The position numbers and the translations under genes were made by a program. Shown piece after piece: positions 9,901-15,713 of a stretch of 64,000 nt of DNA. Source of the stretch: SIG440 sp045631525 (lineage in GTDB: Bacteria > Bacillota > Clostridia > Monoglobales > Monoglobaceae); the NCBI GenBank assembly GCA_045631525.1, contig JAZQUY010000028.1:9878-73877 (forward strand), written 5' to 3'. Within the stretch, counting starts at the first letter, position 1. The number at the start of each line of letters is the position of its first letter. A model generated the notes under the pieces. That model made no database searches. It was not told where the DNA came from and worked only from the letters and a program-made list of their open reading frames with translations.

Positions 9901-10681
9901 TCCGGTGTTCCCCGGAACAAACTGTGAATTTGACAGTGCAAAGGTTATGCGTGATGCAGGTGCCGAGCCTGAAATCTTTGTAATCAACAATCTCTCGCCA
10001 CAGGCGATTTCAGAGTCGGTTGAGGCGTTTGCAAAGAGCCTTAAGGAATCACAGATAGTGTTCATCCCGGGCGGATTCTCGGGTGGTGATGAGCCTGACG
10101 GTTCAGCGAAATTCATTACCGCATTCTTCCGTAACCCTGAAATCAAAGAGGCAACAACCGAGCTTCTTGATATGCGTGACGGACTTATGTGCGGTATCTG
10201 TAACGGCTTCCAGGCTTTAATCAAGCTTGGTCTTGTGCCTTATGGAAAAATTATTGACACTGACGAAAATTGCCCTACACTTTCATACAACACCATTGCA
10301 CGCCACCAGTCAAAACTGGTACGTACAAGGGTTGCATCCAACAAATCACCATGGATGACGAATGCAAATGTTGGTGATATTTATACTGTTGCAATTTCTC
10401 ATGGTGAAGGTCGCTTTATGGCAAGCGATGAGCTTGTGAAGACTTTGGCTGAGAATGGTCAGATTCTTACTCAGTATGTTGATTTAAGCGGAAATCCAAC
10501 CAATGAAATTCAGTATAATCCCAACGGCTCGACCTTTGCAATTGAGGGTATCACATCACCTGACGGAAGAGTCCTTGGTAAAATGGGACACACCGAAAGA
10601 TGGGCAGAGGGACTTTATAAAAACGTTGACGGAAACTTTGATATGGGCATATTCCGTTCAGCTGTTGAATATTTTAAATAA
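6992..10681 (+). CDS. purL: Phosphoribosylformylglycinamidine synthase, single-chain (PurL-PurQ fusion type)
   Basis: FGAM synthase uses ATP and glutamine to convert FGAR to FGAM. At 1229 residues this is the long single-chain form, not the three-subunit PurSQL form of Bacillus. Visible in order: an N-terminal PurS-like region, the synthetase signature SDHCRHTTF near residue 219, two AIRS-like halves, and a C-terminal glutamine amidotransferase domain. The last has its nucleophile in CGICNGFQAL near residue 1068 and the His-Glu pair in SHGEGRF near residue 1136. PFGGKHQLTP and TGLAT-type loops are intact. I see no frameshift. It precedes fhs by 25 bases. Confidence 0.96.
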   Translation: MVYRVYVEKKSELAAEAKSLKNDLVNLLQIKGLKDLRIINRYDVENIDKELFDYCKGTVFSEPQLDTVSEEIEMNADAVFAVEFLPGQFDLRANSAEECIQLISKGERPTVKAAKVYLLYGDFSDGDIAEIKKYVINPVESREATLEKFDTLKIEYDIPTTVATLDGFIELSEEGLKKMIDDMGLAMDIDDIKFCQQYFLGEKRDPTITEIRMIDTYWSDHCRHTTFLTTIDSVKFEDELLQSAYNRYIKTREEIGRTKPINLMDIGTIAAKYLKANGKLDKLDESEEINACTVKIDVCVDGKDEKWLLLFKNETHNHPTEIEPFGGAATCIGGAIRDPLSGRSYVYAAMRVTGAADPLKPVSETIEGKLPQRKIVTGAAAGYSSYGNQIGLATGQVDELYHDGYAAKRMEIGAVIAAAPQENVRRERPEDGDIVILLGGKTGRDGCGGATGSSKSHTVESLESCGAEVQKGNAPEERKLQRLFRNSEASKLIKRCNDFGAGGVSVAIGELADGLEIDLNAVPKKYDGLDGTELAISESQERMAVVVEAKDVERFKELAESENLEATVVATVKEKPYLVMHWNGKEIVNISREFLNSNGAEKHIDIAPEKPKAFDKEIPADFKNGYIALAGDLNVCSKRGLSERFDSTIGAGTVLMPFGGKHQLTPIQAMANKVSVEKAHTNTCSVMAWGYNPFIAEKGPYHSAYLAVVESVSKLVATGAAFRDVYLTFQEYFEKPKKDPKRWGKPFAALLGALDAQKNLEIAAIGGKDSMSGTFEQIDVPPTLVSFAVTTEKNENIISPEFKATGHKVIWVKPEYDKNGLPVTTSLLECFKTVTALVHSGKAAAVYTPVYGGIAEGIMKMAMGNGIGFKFDDGISMADIFGYSYGSFIVELKADENVGTVLGYTTAKTEISYKGETLSLAELQKDYEGKLEEIYSCNIETEKKDIPAFSFDATTKVAPKVGVAKPKVLIPVFPGTNCEFDSAKVMRDAGAEPEIFVINNLSPQAISESVEAFAKSLKESQIVFIPGGFSGGDEPDGSAKFITAFFRNPEIKEATTELLDMRDGLMCGICNGFQALIKLGLVPYGKIIDTDENCPTLSYNTIARHQSKLVRTRVASNKSPWMTNANVGDIYTVAISHGEGRFMASDELVKTLAENGQILTQYVDLSGNPTNEIQYNPNGSTFAIEGITSPDGRVLGKMGHTERWAEGLYKNVDGNFDMGIFRSAVEYFK

Positions 10682-10706
10682 AAATTTGTGAAAGAAGGTT
10701 TTCAGG

Positions 10707-12371
10707 ATGAAAACAGATATTGAGATCGCTCAGAGCGCCAAAATGCAACATATTTCAGAAATTGCAAATGCTGCTGGCATTGACCCGAAATATGTGGAAC
10801 TTTATGGAAATTATAAGGCAAAAATTGACCTTTCTCTTCTTCGGGAGAGGGAAAGACGTGCAAAGCTCATTTTGGTTACTGCAATAACCCCTACACCTGC
10901 AGGTGAGGGAAAGACCACAACCACAATCGGTCTTGCAGACGGGATGAAAAAGCTTGGCAAAAACGTGGTGGTTGCACTTCGTGAGCCGTCGCTTGGCCCC
11001 GTGTTTGGCGTCAAAGGCGGTGCAGCAGGCGGCGGGTATGCTCAGGTTGTGCCTATGGAGGATATAAATTTGCATTTCACCGGTGACTTCCACGCTATCG
11101 GTGCTGCAAACAATCTTCTTGCGGCTATGCTTGATAACCATATTTATCAGGGAAATCGTCTTAATATTGACCCGAGACGCATTACGTGGAAACGTTGTGT
11201 CGATATGAATGACCGCCAGCTGAGGTTTGTTACCGACGGCCTTGGGGGAAGAGTTAATGGTGTTCCACGGGAAGATGGTTATGATATAACTGTTGCGTCG
11301 GAGGTTATGGCGGTGCTGTGCCTTGCGTCTTCGATTTCTGATTTGAAAGAGAGACTTTCAAGAATTGTTGTTGGATATACCTATGACGAAAAGCCTGTTA
11401 CAGCAGGTGAGCTTGGTGCGGCAGGTGCAATGACTGCACTCTTAAAAGATGCACTTAAGCCAAATCTTGTGCAGACTCTGGAGGGAACTCCTGCCCTTGT
11501 TCACGGCGGACCTTTTGCTAACATTGCCCACGGCTGTAACTCGGTTATTGCAACAGAGACAGCTATGCGACTTGGGGATTATGTGATTACTGAGGCAGGC
11601 TTTGGTGCTGACCTTGGTGCTCAGAAATTCCTTGACATAAAGTGTAGGTATGCGGGGCTGAAACCGTCAGCGGTTGTTATGGTTGCTACAATCCGTGCTC
11701 TCAAAATGCACGGCGGCGTGCCAAAGACCGAGCTTGGGGAGGAAAATCTTGAGGCGCTCGCTTTGGGCATTCCCAATCTTCTTCGTCACGTTTCAAACAT
11801 CAAGGATGTTTACAAGCTCCCGTCGGTTGTGGCGGTTAATCGCTTCCCGACCGATACAGATGCAGAGGTTCAGCTTGTTATTGACCGTTGCCGTGAACTT
11901 GGCGTGAACGTTGTTCTTTCAAACGTCTGGGCAGAGGGCGGAAACGGCGGCATAGAAATGGCAGAAGAGGTTATAAGTCTTTGTGAAAAAGAAAATGATT
12001 TTTCATTCAGCTATGACCTTGATGATACCATTGAAAATAAAATTGATGCTATTGTCAAAAGGGTATACCGAGGACGTGGCGCTGCCTTTACTCCTGCTGC
12101 CAAAAAGCAGATTGCGGCTCTTTGCGAGCTTGGATATGACAAGCTTCCAATTTGTATGGCAAAGACCCAATATAGCTTTTCGGATGATATGACAAAAATT
12201 GGTGCACCGGAGGATTTCGTGGTTACTGTCAGAAACCTCAAGGTTTCAGCGGGGGCTGGCTTTATTGTGGCTCTCACCGGTGATATTATGACAATGCCGG
12301 GACTTCCGAAAGTTCCTGCGGCTGAAAAAATCGACGTTGATGAAAACGGCGTAATAACTGGACTTTTCTAA
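10707..12371 (+). CDS. fhs: Formate--tetrahydrofolate ligase
   Basis: This ligase makes 10-formyl-tetrahydrofolate from formate, THF and ATP. The product is the donor for PurN and for the AICAR formyltransferase encoded upstream, so its place at the end of the pur operon is logical. The 554-residue length is standard. The ATP loop TPAGEGKTTT is near residue 64, and the family motif EPSLGPVFGVKGGAAGGGY follows near residue 93. AGAAGG sits 8 bases before the start. The gene is followed by a terminator-like hairpin. In acetogens the same enzyme serves the Wood-Ljungdahl pathway, but nothing else here indicates that. Confidence 0.96.
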   Translation: MKTDIEIAQSAKMQHISEIANAAGIDPKYVELYGNYKAKIDLSLLRERERRAKLILVTAITPTPAGEGKTTTTIGLADGMKKLGKNVVVALREPSLGPVFGVKGGAAGGGYAQVVPMEDINLHFTGDFHAIGAANNLLAAMLDNHIYQGNRLNIDPRRITWKRCVDMNDRQLRFVTDGLGGRVNGVPREDGYDITVASEVMAVLCLASSISDLKERLSRIVVGYTYDEKPVTAGELGAAGAMTALLKDALKPNLVQTLEGTPALVHGGPFANIAHGCNSVIATETAMRLGDYVITEAGFGADLGAQKFLDIKCRYAGLKPSAVVMVATIRALKMHGGVPKTELGEENLEALALGIPNLLRHVSNIKDVYKLPSVVAVNRFPTDTDAEVQLVIDRCRELGVNVVLSNVWAEGGNGGIEMAEEVISLCEKENDFSFSYDLDDTIENKIDAIVKRVYRGRGAAFTPAAKKQIAALCELGYDKLPICMAKTQYSFSDDMTKIGAPEDFVVTVRNLKVSAGAGFIVALTGDIMTMPGLPKVPAAEKIDVDENGVITGLF

Positions 12372-12394
12372 AAATTTAATATTAAATGAATAAA

Positions 12395-12431
12395 GACTTC
12401 CTTTGTCCTAAGCGGCAGGGGAAGTTTTTTT
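12395..12431 (+). terminator. Terminator after fhs / pur operon
   Basis: The stem ACTTCC at 12396 pairs with GGAAGT at 12420 and is followed by a run of seven T. It lies just after fhs and closes the pur operon. Confidence 0.75.
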
Positions 12432-12460
12432 GTTGGGAAATTTCGGATTTTTAAATAAAT

Positions 12461-12482
12461 TTACATTTTTTTACATTTACCT
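12461..12482. other. T-rich motif shared with the nrd promoter region
   Basis: The motif begins TTACATTTTTTTACAT and ends TACCT. The same 22-base motif with one mismatch occurs at 24564-24585. Here it ends one base before the -35 box of the downstream promoter, so it could be an UP-like element or a regulator site. Confidence 0.4.
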
Positions 12483-12483
12483 A

Positions 12484-12512
12484 TTGCAAATTGAAAAGAT
12501 ATGTGTTATACT
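12484..12512 (+). promoter_or_regulatory. Sigma-A promoter for structured RNA / small protein unit
   Basis: TTGCAA (12484-12489), a 17-base spacer, and TATACT (12507-12512). A start of transcription near 12518 would begin exactly at the first base of the closing stem of the RNA. Confidence 0.8.
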
Positions 12513-12517
12513 GTTTA

Positions 12518-12686
12518 TGACCAAACAAGTAAATAGATATTCCTTAACCGTATTTGTGTTTTTATAATAGGCAAAAACACATACGCTCTTTTTTGCATAT
12601 ACGGTTGCGGGAATAACAGCTTGTTTGGTCACAGCTGGAGCGACGTGTTTTTCGGTGCGTCAGTTTCGGCTGGCGCACTTTTTTAT
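12518..12686 (+). ncRNA. Candidate structured non-coding RNA with own promoter and terminator
   Basis: The segment between the promoter and a strong terminator folds into one long interrupted hairpin. A perfect 12-base stem pairs 12518-12529 (TGACCAAACAAG) with 12620-12631. Next come TATTCC 12538-12543 with GGAATA 12610-12615, AACCGTAT 12546-12553 with its complement 12599-12606, and TGTGTTTTT 12555-12563 with AAAAACACA 12573-12581. A 17-base bulge lies on the 3' side. A terminator hairpin follows at 12655-12684. I do not recognise the family. 6S RNA was considered, but the rod is only about 114 bases and lacks a large symmetric central bubble. It may instead be the regulated leader of the small protein that follows. 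Confidence 0.62.
12655..12686 (+). terminator. Terminator of candidate RNA, upstream of small ORF
   Basis: GTGCGTCAG pairs with CTGGCGCAC across a TTTCGG loop and is followed by six T. It lies 19 bases upstream of the small protein start, so it could act as an attenuator for that gene. Confidence 0.85.
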
Positions 12687-12704
12687 GTTAAGGGGGTGGG
12701 TGAT

Positions 12705-12857
12705 GTGAAAGACGAAAAGGAGCTTTATCACAAAATGTTCAATGGAATTACGAATACAATAGAAAATCTTGTTAAGCTTCAGCAGGATGCAGAAGAGATG
12801 TATCTTCAGTATTATGATGAAAAAGATGAAAAGAAGAGAACAGAAGAAATCAAGTAA
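12705..12857 (+). CDS. Small charged protein of unknown function (50 aa, GTG start)
   Basis: I do not recognise this protein. It has 50 residues, is highly charged and rich in Lys and Glu, has no signal peptide or membrane segment, and looks helical (LYHKMFNGITNTIENLVKLQ, then an acidic/basic tail). The GTG at 12705 is chosen because AGGGGGT at 12691-12697 lies 7 bases upstream. A longer in-frame reading from a TTG at 12621 would run through the terminator and the RNA stem, so I reject it. The gene probably depends on read-through of the terminator at 12655-12686 or on a start I cannot see. It ends before a second terminator. Confidence 0.6.
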   Translation: MKDEKELYHKMFNGITNTIENLVKLQQDAEEMYLQYYDEKDEKKRTEEIK

Positions 12858-12924
12858 AATTATTTTTTGTTACCTTTTGTCGTATTAAAAAGGAATTTAG
12901 CAAAATAAAAACATCGAATGAGAA

Positions 12925-12948
12925 GAACCAAAGTTTTTGGTTCTTTTT
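12925..12948 (+). terminator. Terminator after small ORF
   Basis: GAACCAAA pairs with TTTGGTTC around a short T-rich loop and is followed by TTTTT. It separates the small protein from the parB promoter. Confidence 0.8.
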
Positions 12949-12962
12949 GCATATGGAAAAAT

Positions 12963-12991
12963 TTGTAAATCAATACGCGGTATGGTATAAT
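12963..12991 (+). promoter_or_regulatory. Sigma-A promoter for parB
   Basis: TTGTAA, a 17-base spacer and TATAAT (12986-12991). The transcript would start near 12998, which excludes start codons upstream of that point. Confidence 0.8.
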
Positions 12992-13021
12992 CAAGAAAAA
13001 GCGAAAAGGAGAGAAATTGTT

Positions 13022-13846
13022 ATGATGGGTATGTATACAGAAGAAAAGAACTCCAAGGCGGCTTATCTTCCCATTGATAATATAAGGACAAGCCCCTATC
13101 AGCCACGAAAAGAAATGGATGACCGGGCCCTTGAGGAGCTGAGTATGTCAATCAGGCAATACGGACTTATGCAACCTGTTGTGGTGAGGAGAATAAACGG
13201 GTATGATTATGAGCTTATTGCAGGGGAAAGGCGGCTTCGTGCCTGCCGAATGGCGGGAATGAAACAGATTCCTGCTGTGGTGGTAAGGGCAGGTGGCACC
13301 GATAGTGCGGTTATGGCACTAATTGAAAATATCCAAAGAGAAAATTTGGGGTACATAGAAGAGGCAGAGGCTTTTTGCACTCTTGTTGCGGAGCACGGAA
13401 TAACTCAGGAGGAGCTTGCGGCGCGCCTCGGGAAAAGTCAGTCCGCTGTTGCAAATAAAATAAGGATTCTCAGGCTTTCTCCGGAGGTAAGAAAGGGGCT
13501 TTTGGAAAATGGTTTGAGCGAAAGGCACGCTCGCGCCCTTCTTCGCCTTAGCGATGAAAAACTTCGGCTTCGGGCTTTGGGCATAATTGTGGACAGAGGG
13601 CTAAACGTCAAAAAAACCGATGAGCTTGTGGAGTCCATGCTTTCAAAAACCGAAAAAGTGGAGGTTGATGCAAAACTTCCGCAAATAAGGGTTTTCAAGG
13701 ATATGCGGATATTTTCAAACACAATTCGTCAGGCAGTGGATATGATGAAAAAGTCGGGAATTGATGCTAAGTCTGTGAAGAACGAAAACGAGGAATACAT
13801 AGAGTACATCATAAAAATCCCTAAAAATTTGAAAAACGCTGTATAA
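13022..13846 (+). CDS. ParB/Spo0J/Noc-family DNA-binding protein (no ParA partner nearby)
   Basis: This is a CTP-dependent ParB-fold protein that binds parS-type sites and acts in chromosome segregation or nucleoid occlusion. The 274 residues include the ParB/Srx nuclease-like domain with GERRLRACRMAGM near residue 70 and ENIQRENL near residue 102. A helix-turn-helix follows around residues 126-150 (ITQEELAARLGKSQSAVANK), then a C-terminal dimerisation region. The start at 13022 follows AAAGGAGA by 9 bases and lies inside the transcript from the promoter at 12963. ParB normally follows parA (soj) near the origin, but no parA is seen here and dnaA is 43 kb away. It could be Noc or an additional ParB. 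Confidence 0.88.
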   Translation: MMGMYTEEKNSKAAYLPIDNIRTSPYQPRKEMDDRALEELSMSIRQYGLMQPVVVRRINGYDYELIAGERRLRACRMAGMKQIPAVVVRAGGTDSAVMALIENIQRENLGYIEEAEAFCTLVAEHGITQEELAARLGKSQSAVANKIRILRLSPEVRKGLLENGLSERHARALLRLSDEKLRLRALGIIVDRGLNVKKTDELVESMLSKTEKVEVDAKLPQIRVFKDMRIFSNTIRQAVDMMKKSGIDAKSVKNENEEYIEYIIKIPKNLKNAV

Positions 13847-13858
13847 AATGGAATGATT

Positions 13859-13889
13859 TGTCAACACTTTAGTTATGGAGGTGTTGACA
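13859..13889 (+). promoter_or_regulatory. Inverted repeat overlapping the spoIIQ-like ribosome binding site
   Basis: TGTCAACAC (13859-13867) can pair with GTGTTGACA (13881-13889) around a 13-base loop. The Shine-Dalgarno GGAGGTG at 13877-13883 lies partly in the 3' arm, two bases before the start codon at 13891. It could hide the ribosome binding site or serve as an operator. Confidence 0.55.
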
Positions 13890-13890
13890 G

Positions 13891-14643
13891 ATGAAAGATA
13901 AAAAGACAAAGAAAAGCTTTATGAGACGTTTTGCAGAAAACAAAGGGGTGTACATAGCCCTGTTTGCAGCGGCTTTGATGGTCGGGTTTTATGTTTATGC
14001 AAGACAGATGAAGCTTTCAACTGAGCAGGACGTTGTATCCTTTGATGAAAGTGCATGGCAGGAGGCGGTAAGAGAAAGCGGAATAAAGGTTGTTGATGTT
14101 GACGAAATTGATGGAAAGGAAAAAGTCAAAAGTGACAGCCAAGCAGAAAAAACCGTGAAAAAAGAAAGTGTGTCAAAGGCGGATGCTTTAACCGAGGAGG
14201 ATGTGTCGGTGGAGACTATGGCACAAGCTGATGTATTCCAAATGGAAAGGCCCTGTGGCGGTGAGATTATGGCGGAGTGTTCCATTGAAGAACTGGTTTT
14301 TTGCAGTACTATGGAGGACTGGAGGACTCACAATGGCATAGACATCAGTGCGGCTGTGGGTGACGCGGTGAAAGCGGCAGAGGACGGTGTGATTTCCAAA
14401 GTATACGAGGATGAATTTTTTGGCGTTGTTGTGGAAATAGAGCATGAAAATGATATAGCATCCCGTTATGGAAATTTGCAAAATACCGATTTTATTGCCG
14501 TTGGAACAAAGGTGAATAAGGGAGATATAATTGGCGGTGTGGGGAAACCCGGAAGTCTTGAAGCCGATATGGAGCCACATCTGCATTTTGAGGTGACGGC
14601 AGCGGGCGAACTTTGTGACCCAAAAGAATATATTTCCTTTTAA
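13891..14643 (+). CDS. M23 (LytM) peptidase-domain membrane protein, SpoIIQ-like
   Basis: A short basic N terminus is followed by one membrane segment at about residues 19-37, an acidic/Lys-rich linker, and a C-terminal LytM domain from about residue 120. The zinc ligands are present: H-x3-D in HNGID near residue 147 and H-x-H in PHLHFE near residue 230. The domain order and the DWRTHNGIDI segment match SpoIIQ, the forespore protein that forms the channel with SpoIIIAH during engulfment. An intact zinc site is usual in clostridial SpoIIQ, while the Bacillus form has lost a ligand. No clear sigma-F promoter is visible. It could also be a general cell-wall endopeptidase. Confidence 0.78.
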   Translation: MKDKKTKKSFMRRFAENKGVYIALFAAALMVGFYVYARQMKLSTEQDVVSFDESAWQEAVRESGIKVVDVDEIDGKEKVKSDSQAEKTVKKESVSKADALTEEDVSVETMAQADVFQMERPCGGEIMAECSIEELVFCSTMEDWRTHNGIDISAAVGDAVKAAEDGVISKVYEDEFFGVVVEIEHENDIASRYGNLQNTDFIAVGTKVNKGDIIGGVGKPGSLEADMEPHLHFEVTAAGELCDPKEYISF

Positions 14644-14677
14644 AAACATTGCCCCCTAAAAATTTTATATAAATTAA

Positions 14678-14725
14678 GGAAGAAACTCCTGTGGTAATAT
14701 TTTTCAGGGGTTTCTTCCTTTTTCG
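14678..14725. terminator. Strong terminator hairpin after spoIIQ-like gene
   Basis: GGAAGAAACTCCTG at 14678-14691 pairs with CAGGGGTTTCTTCC at 14705-14718, followed by TTTTT. Confidence 0.88.
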
Positions 14726-14777
14726 CTGTTTCGGTGGTTAACGAGGCTGCGTTTTGGGGGAATTTTATTAAAAACCC

Positions 14778-14806
14778 TTGTAACAGAAAAAATTTTATGT
14801 TAAAAT
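14778..14806 (+). promoter_or_regulatory. Sigma-A promoter for uppP
   Basis: TTGTAA, a 17-base spacer and TAAAAT (14801-14806), about 65 bases upstream of the uppP start. Confidence 0.7.
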
Positions 14807-14872
14807 ATAATGGAGTGTGGAATTTTGTAATATACATATATTGATTTATACTCTTTTTTTGGAGGGTTTATT

Positions 14873-15676
14873 ATGGAAATGATTAAGTCAATTATTTTGG
14901 GCGTTGTTGAGGGAATCACCGAGTGGCTTCCCATCAGCTCCACCGGACATATGATTCTGGTGAATGAGTTCCTCAGAAATCATGACGGATTTACGGCGTC
15001 CGACCTTTATCTTTATGTTATTCAGCTTGGGGCAATTCTTGCGGTGGTTACGCTTTATTTTAAAACGCTCAATCCGTTTTCACCGTCAAAAACGAAAATG
15101 GAAAAGGCTGATACATGGAGTATGTGGTTCAAAGTCGTGGTGGCGTGTTTGCCGGCTGCTGTTATCGGACTTTTGCTTGACAGTGTCATGGAACATTTTG
15201 AAAACTGGCAGGTTGTGTCCACTATGCTGATTTTGTATGGTATTGCATTTATATTCATTGAAAAGCTTGACAAAAAGACCGCTGTGCATAGCGTCAAGGA
15301 GATGTCTTATAAAACCGCACTTTTGATAGGTGCTTTTCAGGTGCTTTCGATTATACCGGGAACTTCCCGGTCAGGGTCTACCATTCTTGGTGCAATGCTC
15401 CTTGGCTGCAGCAGAAGTATGGCAGCGGAATTTTCGTTCTTTCTGGCGATTCCCGTTATGTTTGGCGTGAGTTTTCTCAAGATTCTCAAATATGGACTTA
15501 TGATGAGTGCCTCGGATGCTGCGGTGCTTCTTGTGGGAATGGTTGTGGCGTATGTAGTTTCGCTTGTCGCCATTAAGTTTTTGGTCAATTATGTAAGAAA
15601 TCACGATTTCAAGTTCTTTGGAATTTACAGAATTGTTTTAGGAATCTTGGTTATTTTGTATTTTACTTTGGTTTAA
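14873..15676 (+). CDS. uppP: Undecaprenyl-diphosphatase (BacA/UppP family)
   Basis: This integral membrane enzyme dephosphorylates undecaprenyl pyrophosphate to recycle the lipid carrier of cell-wall synthesis, and it is a known bacitracin-resistance determinant when overproduced. The 267-residue length is typical. Both family motifs are present: EGITEWLPISSTGHM near residue 15 and PGTSRSGSTI near residue 162. Several hydrophobic membrane helices follow. GGAGGG precedes the start. It has its own promoter and probably runs on into ftsK, since no terminator is seen in the 37-base gap. Confidence 0.95.
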   Translation: MEMIKSIILGVVEGITEWLPISSTGHMILVNEFLRNHDGFTASDLYLYVIQLGAILAVVTLYFKTLNPFSPSKTKMEKADTWSMWFKVVVACLPAAVIGLLLDSVMEHFENWQVVSTMLILYGIAFIFIEKLDKKTAVHSVKEMSYKTALLIGAFQVLSIIPGTSRSGSTILGAMLLGCSRSMAAEFSFFLAIPVMFGVSFLKILKYGLMMSASDAAVLLVGMVVAYVVSLVAIKFLVNYVRNHDFKFFGIYRIVLGILVILYFTLV

Positions 15677-15713
15677 ACCTTAGCAAAAGAAAAATGGTGG
15701 TGTTGAGTAAATT

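Noticed and set aside
9899..9925. Palindrome GTTCCCCGGAAC as a Noc or parS-type site
   Set aside because: It lies within conserved purL coding sequence and matches neither consensus.
10707..12371. Wood-Ljungdahl acetogenesis locus based on fhs
   Set aside because: No other pathway gene is nearby; the pur operon context explains fhs as supplier of 10-formyl-THF.
12518..12686. 6S RNA identity for the structured transcript
   Set aside because: The paired rod is only about 114 bases and lacks the large symmetric central bubble of 6S RNA; kept as an unassigned RNA.
12621..12704. Longer N terminus for the small protein from a TTG codon
   Set aside because: It would translate the closing stem and the terminator hairpin; the GTG at 12705 has a strong ribosome binding site.
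12947..13021. Upstream start for parB
   Set aside because: It overlaps a terminator and the parB promoter, so it would not be in the transcript.
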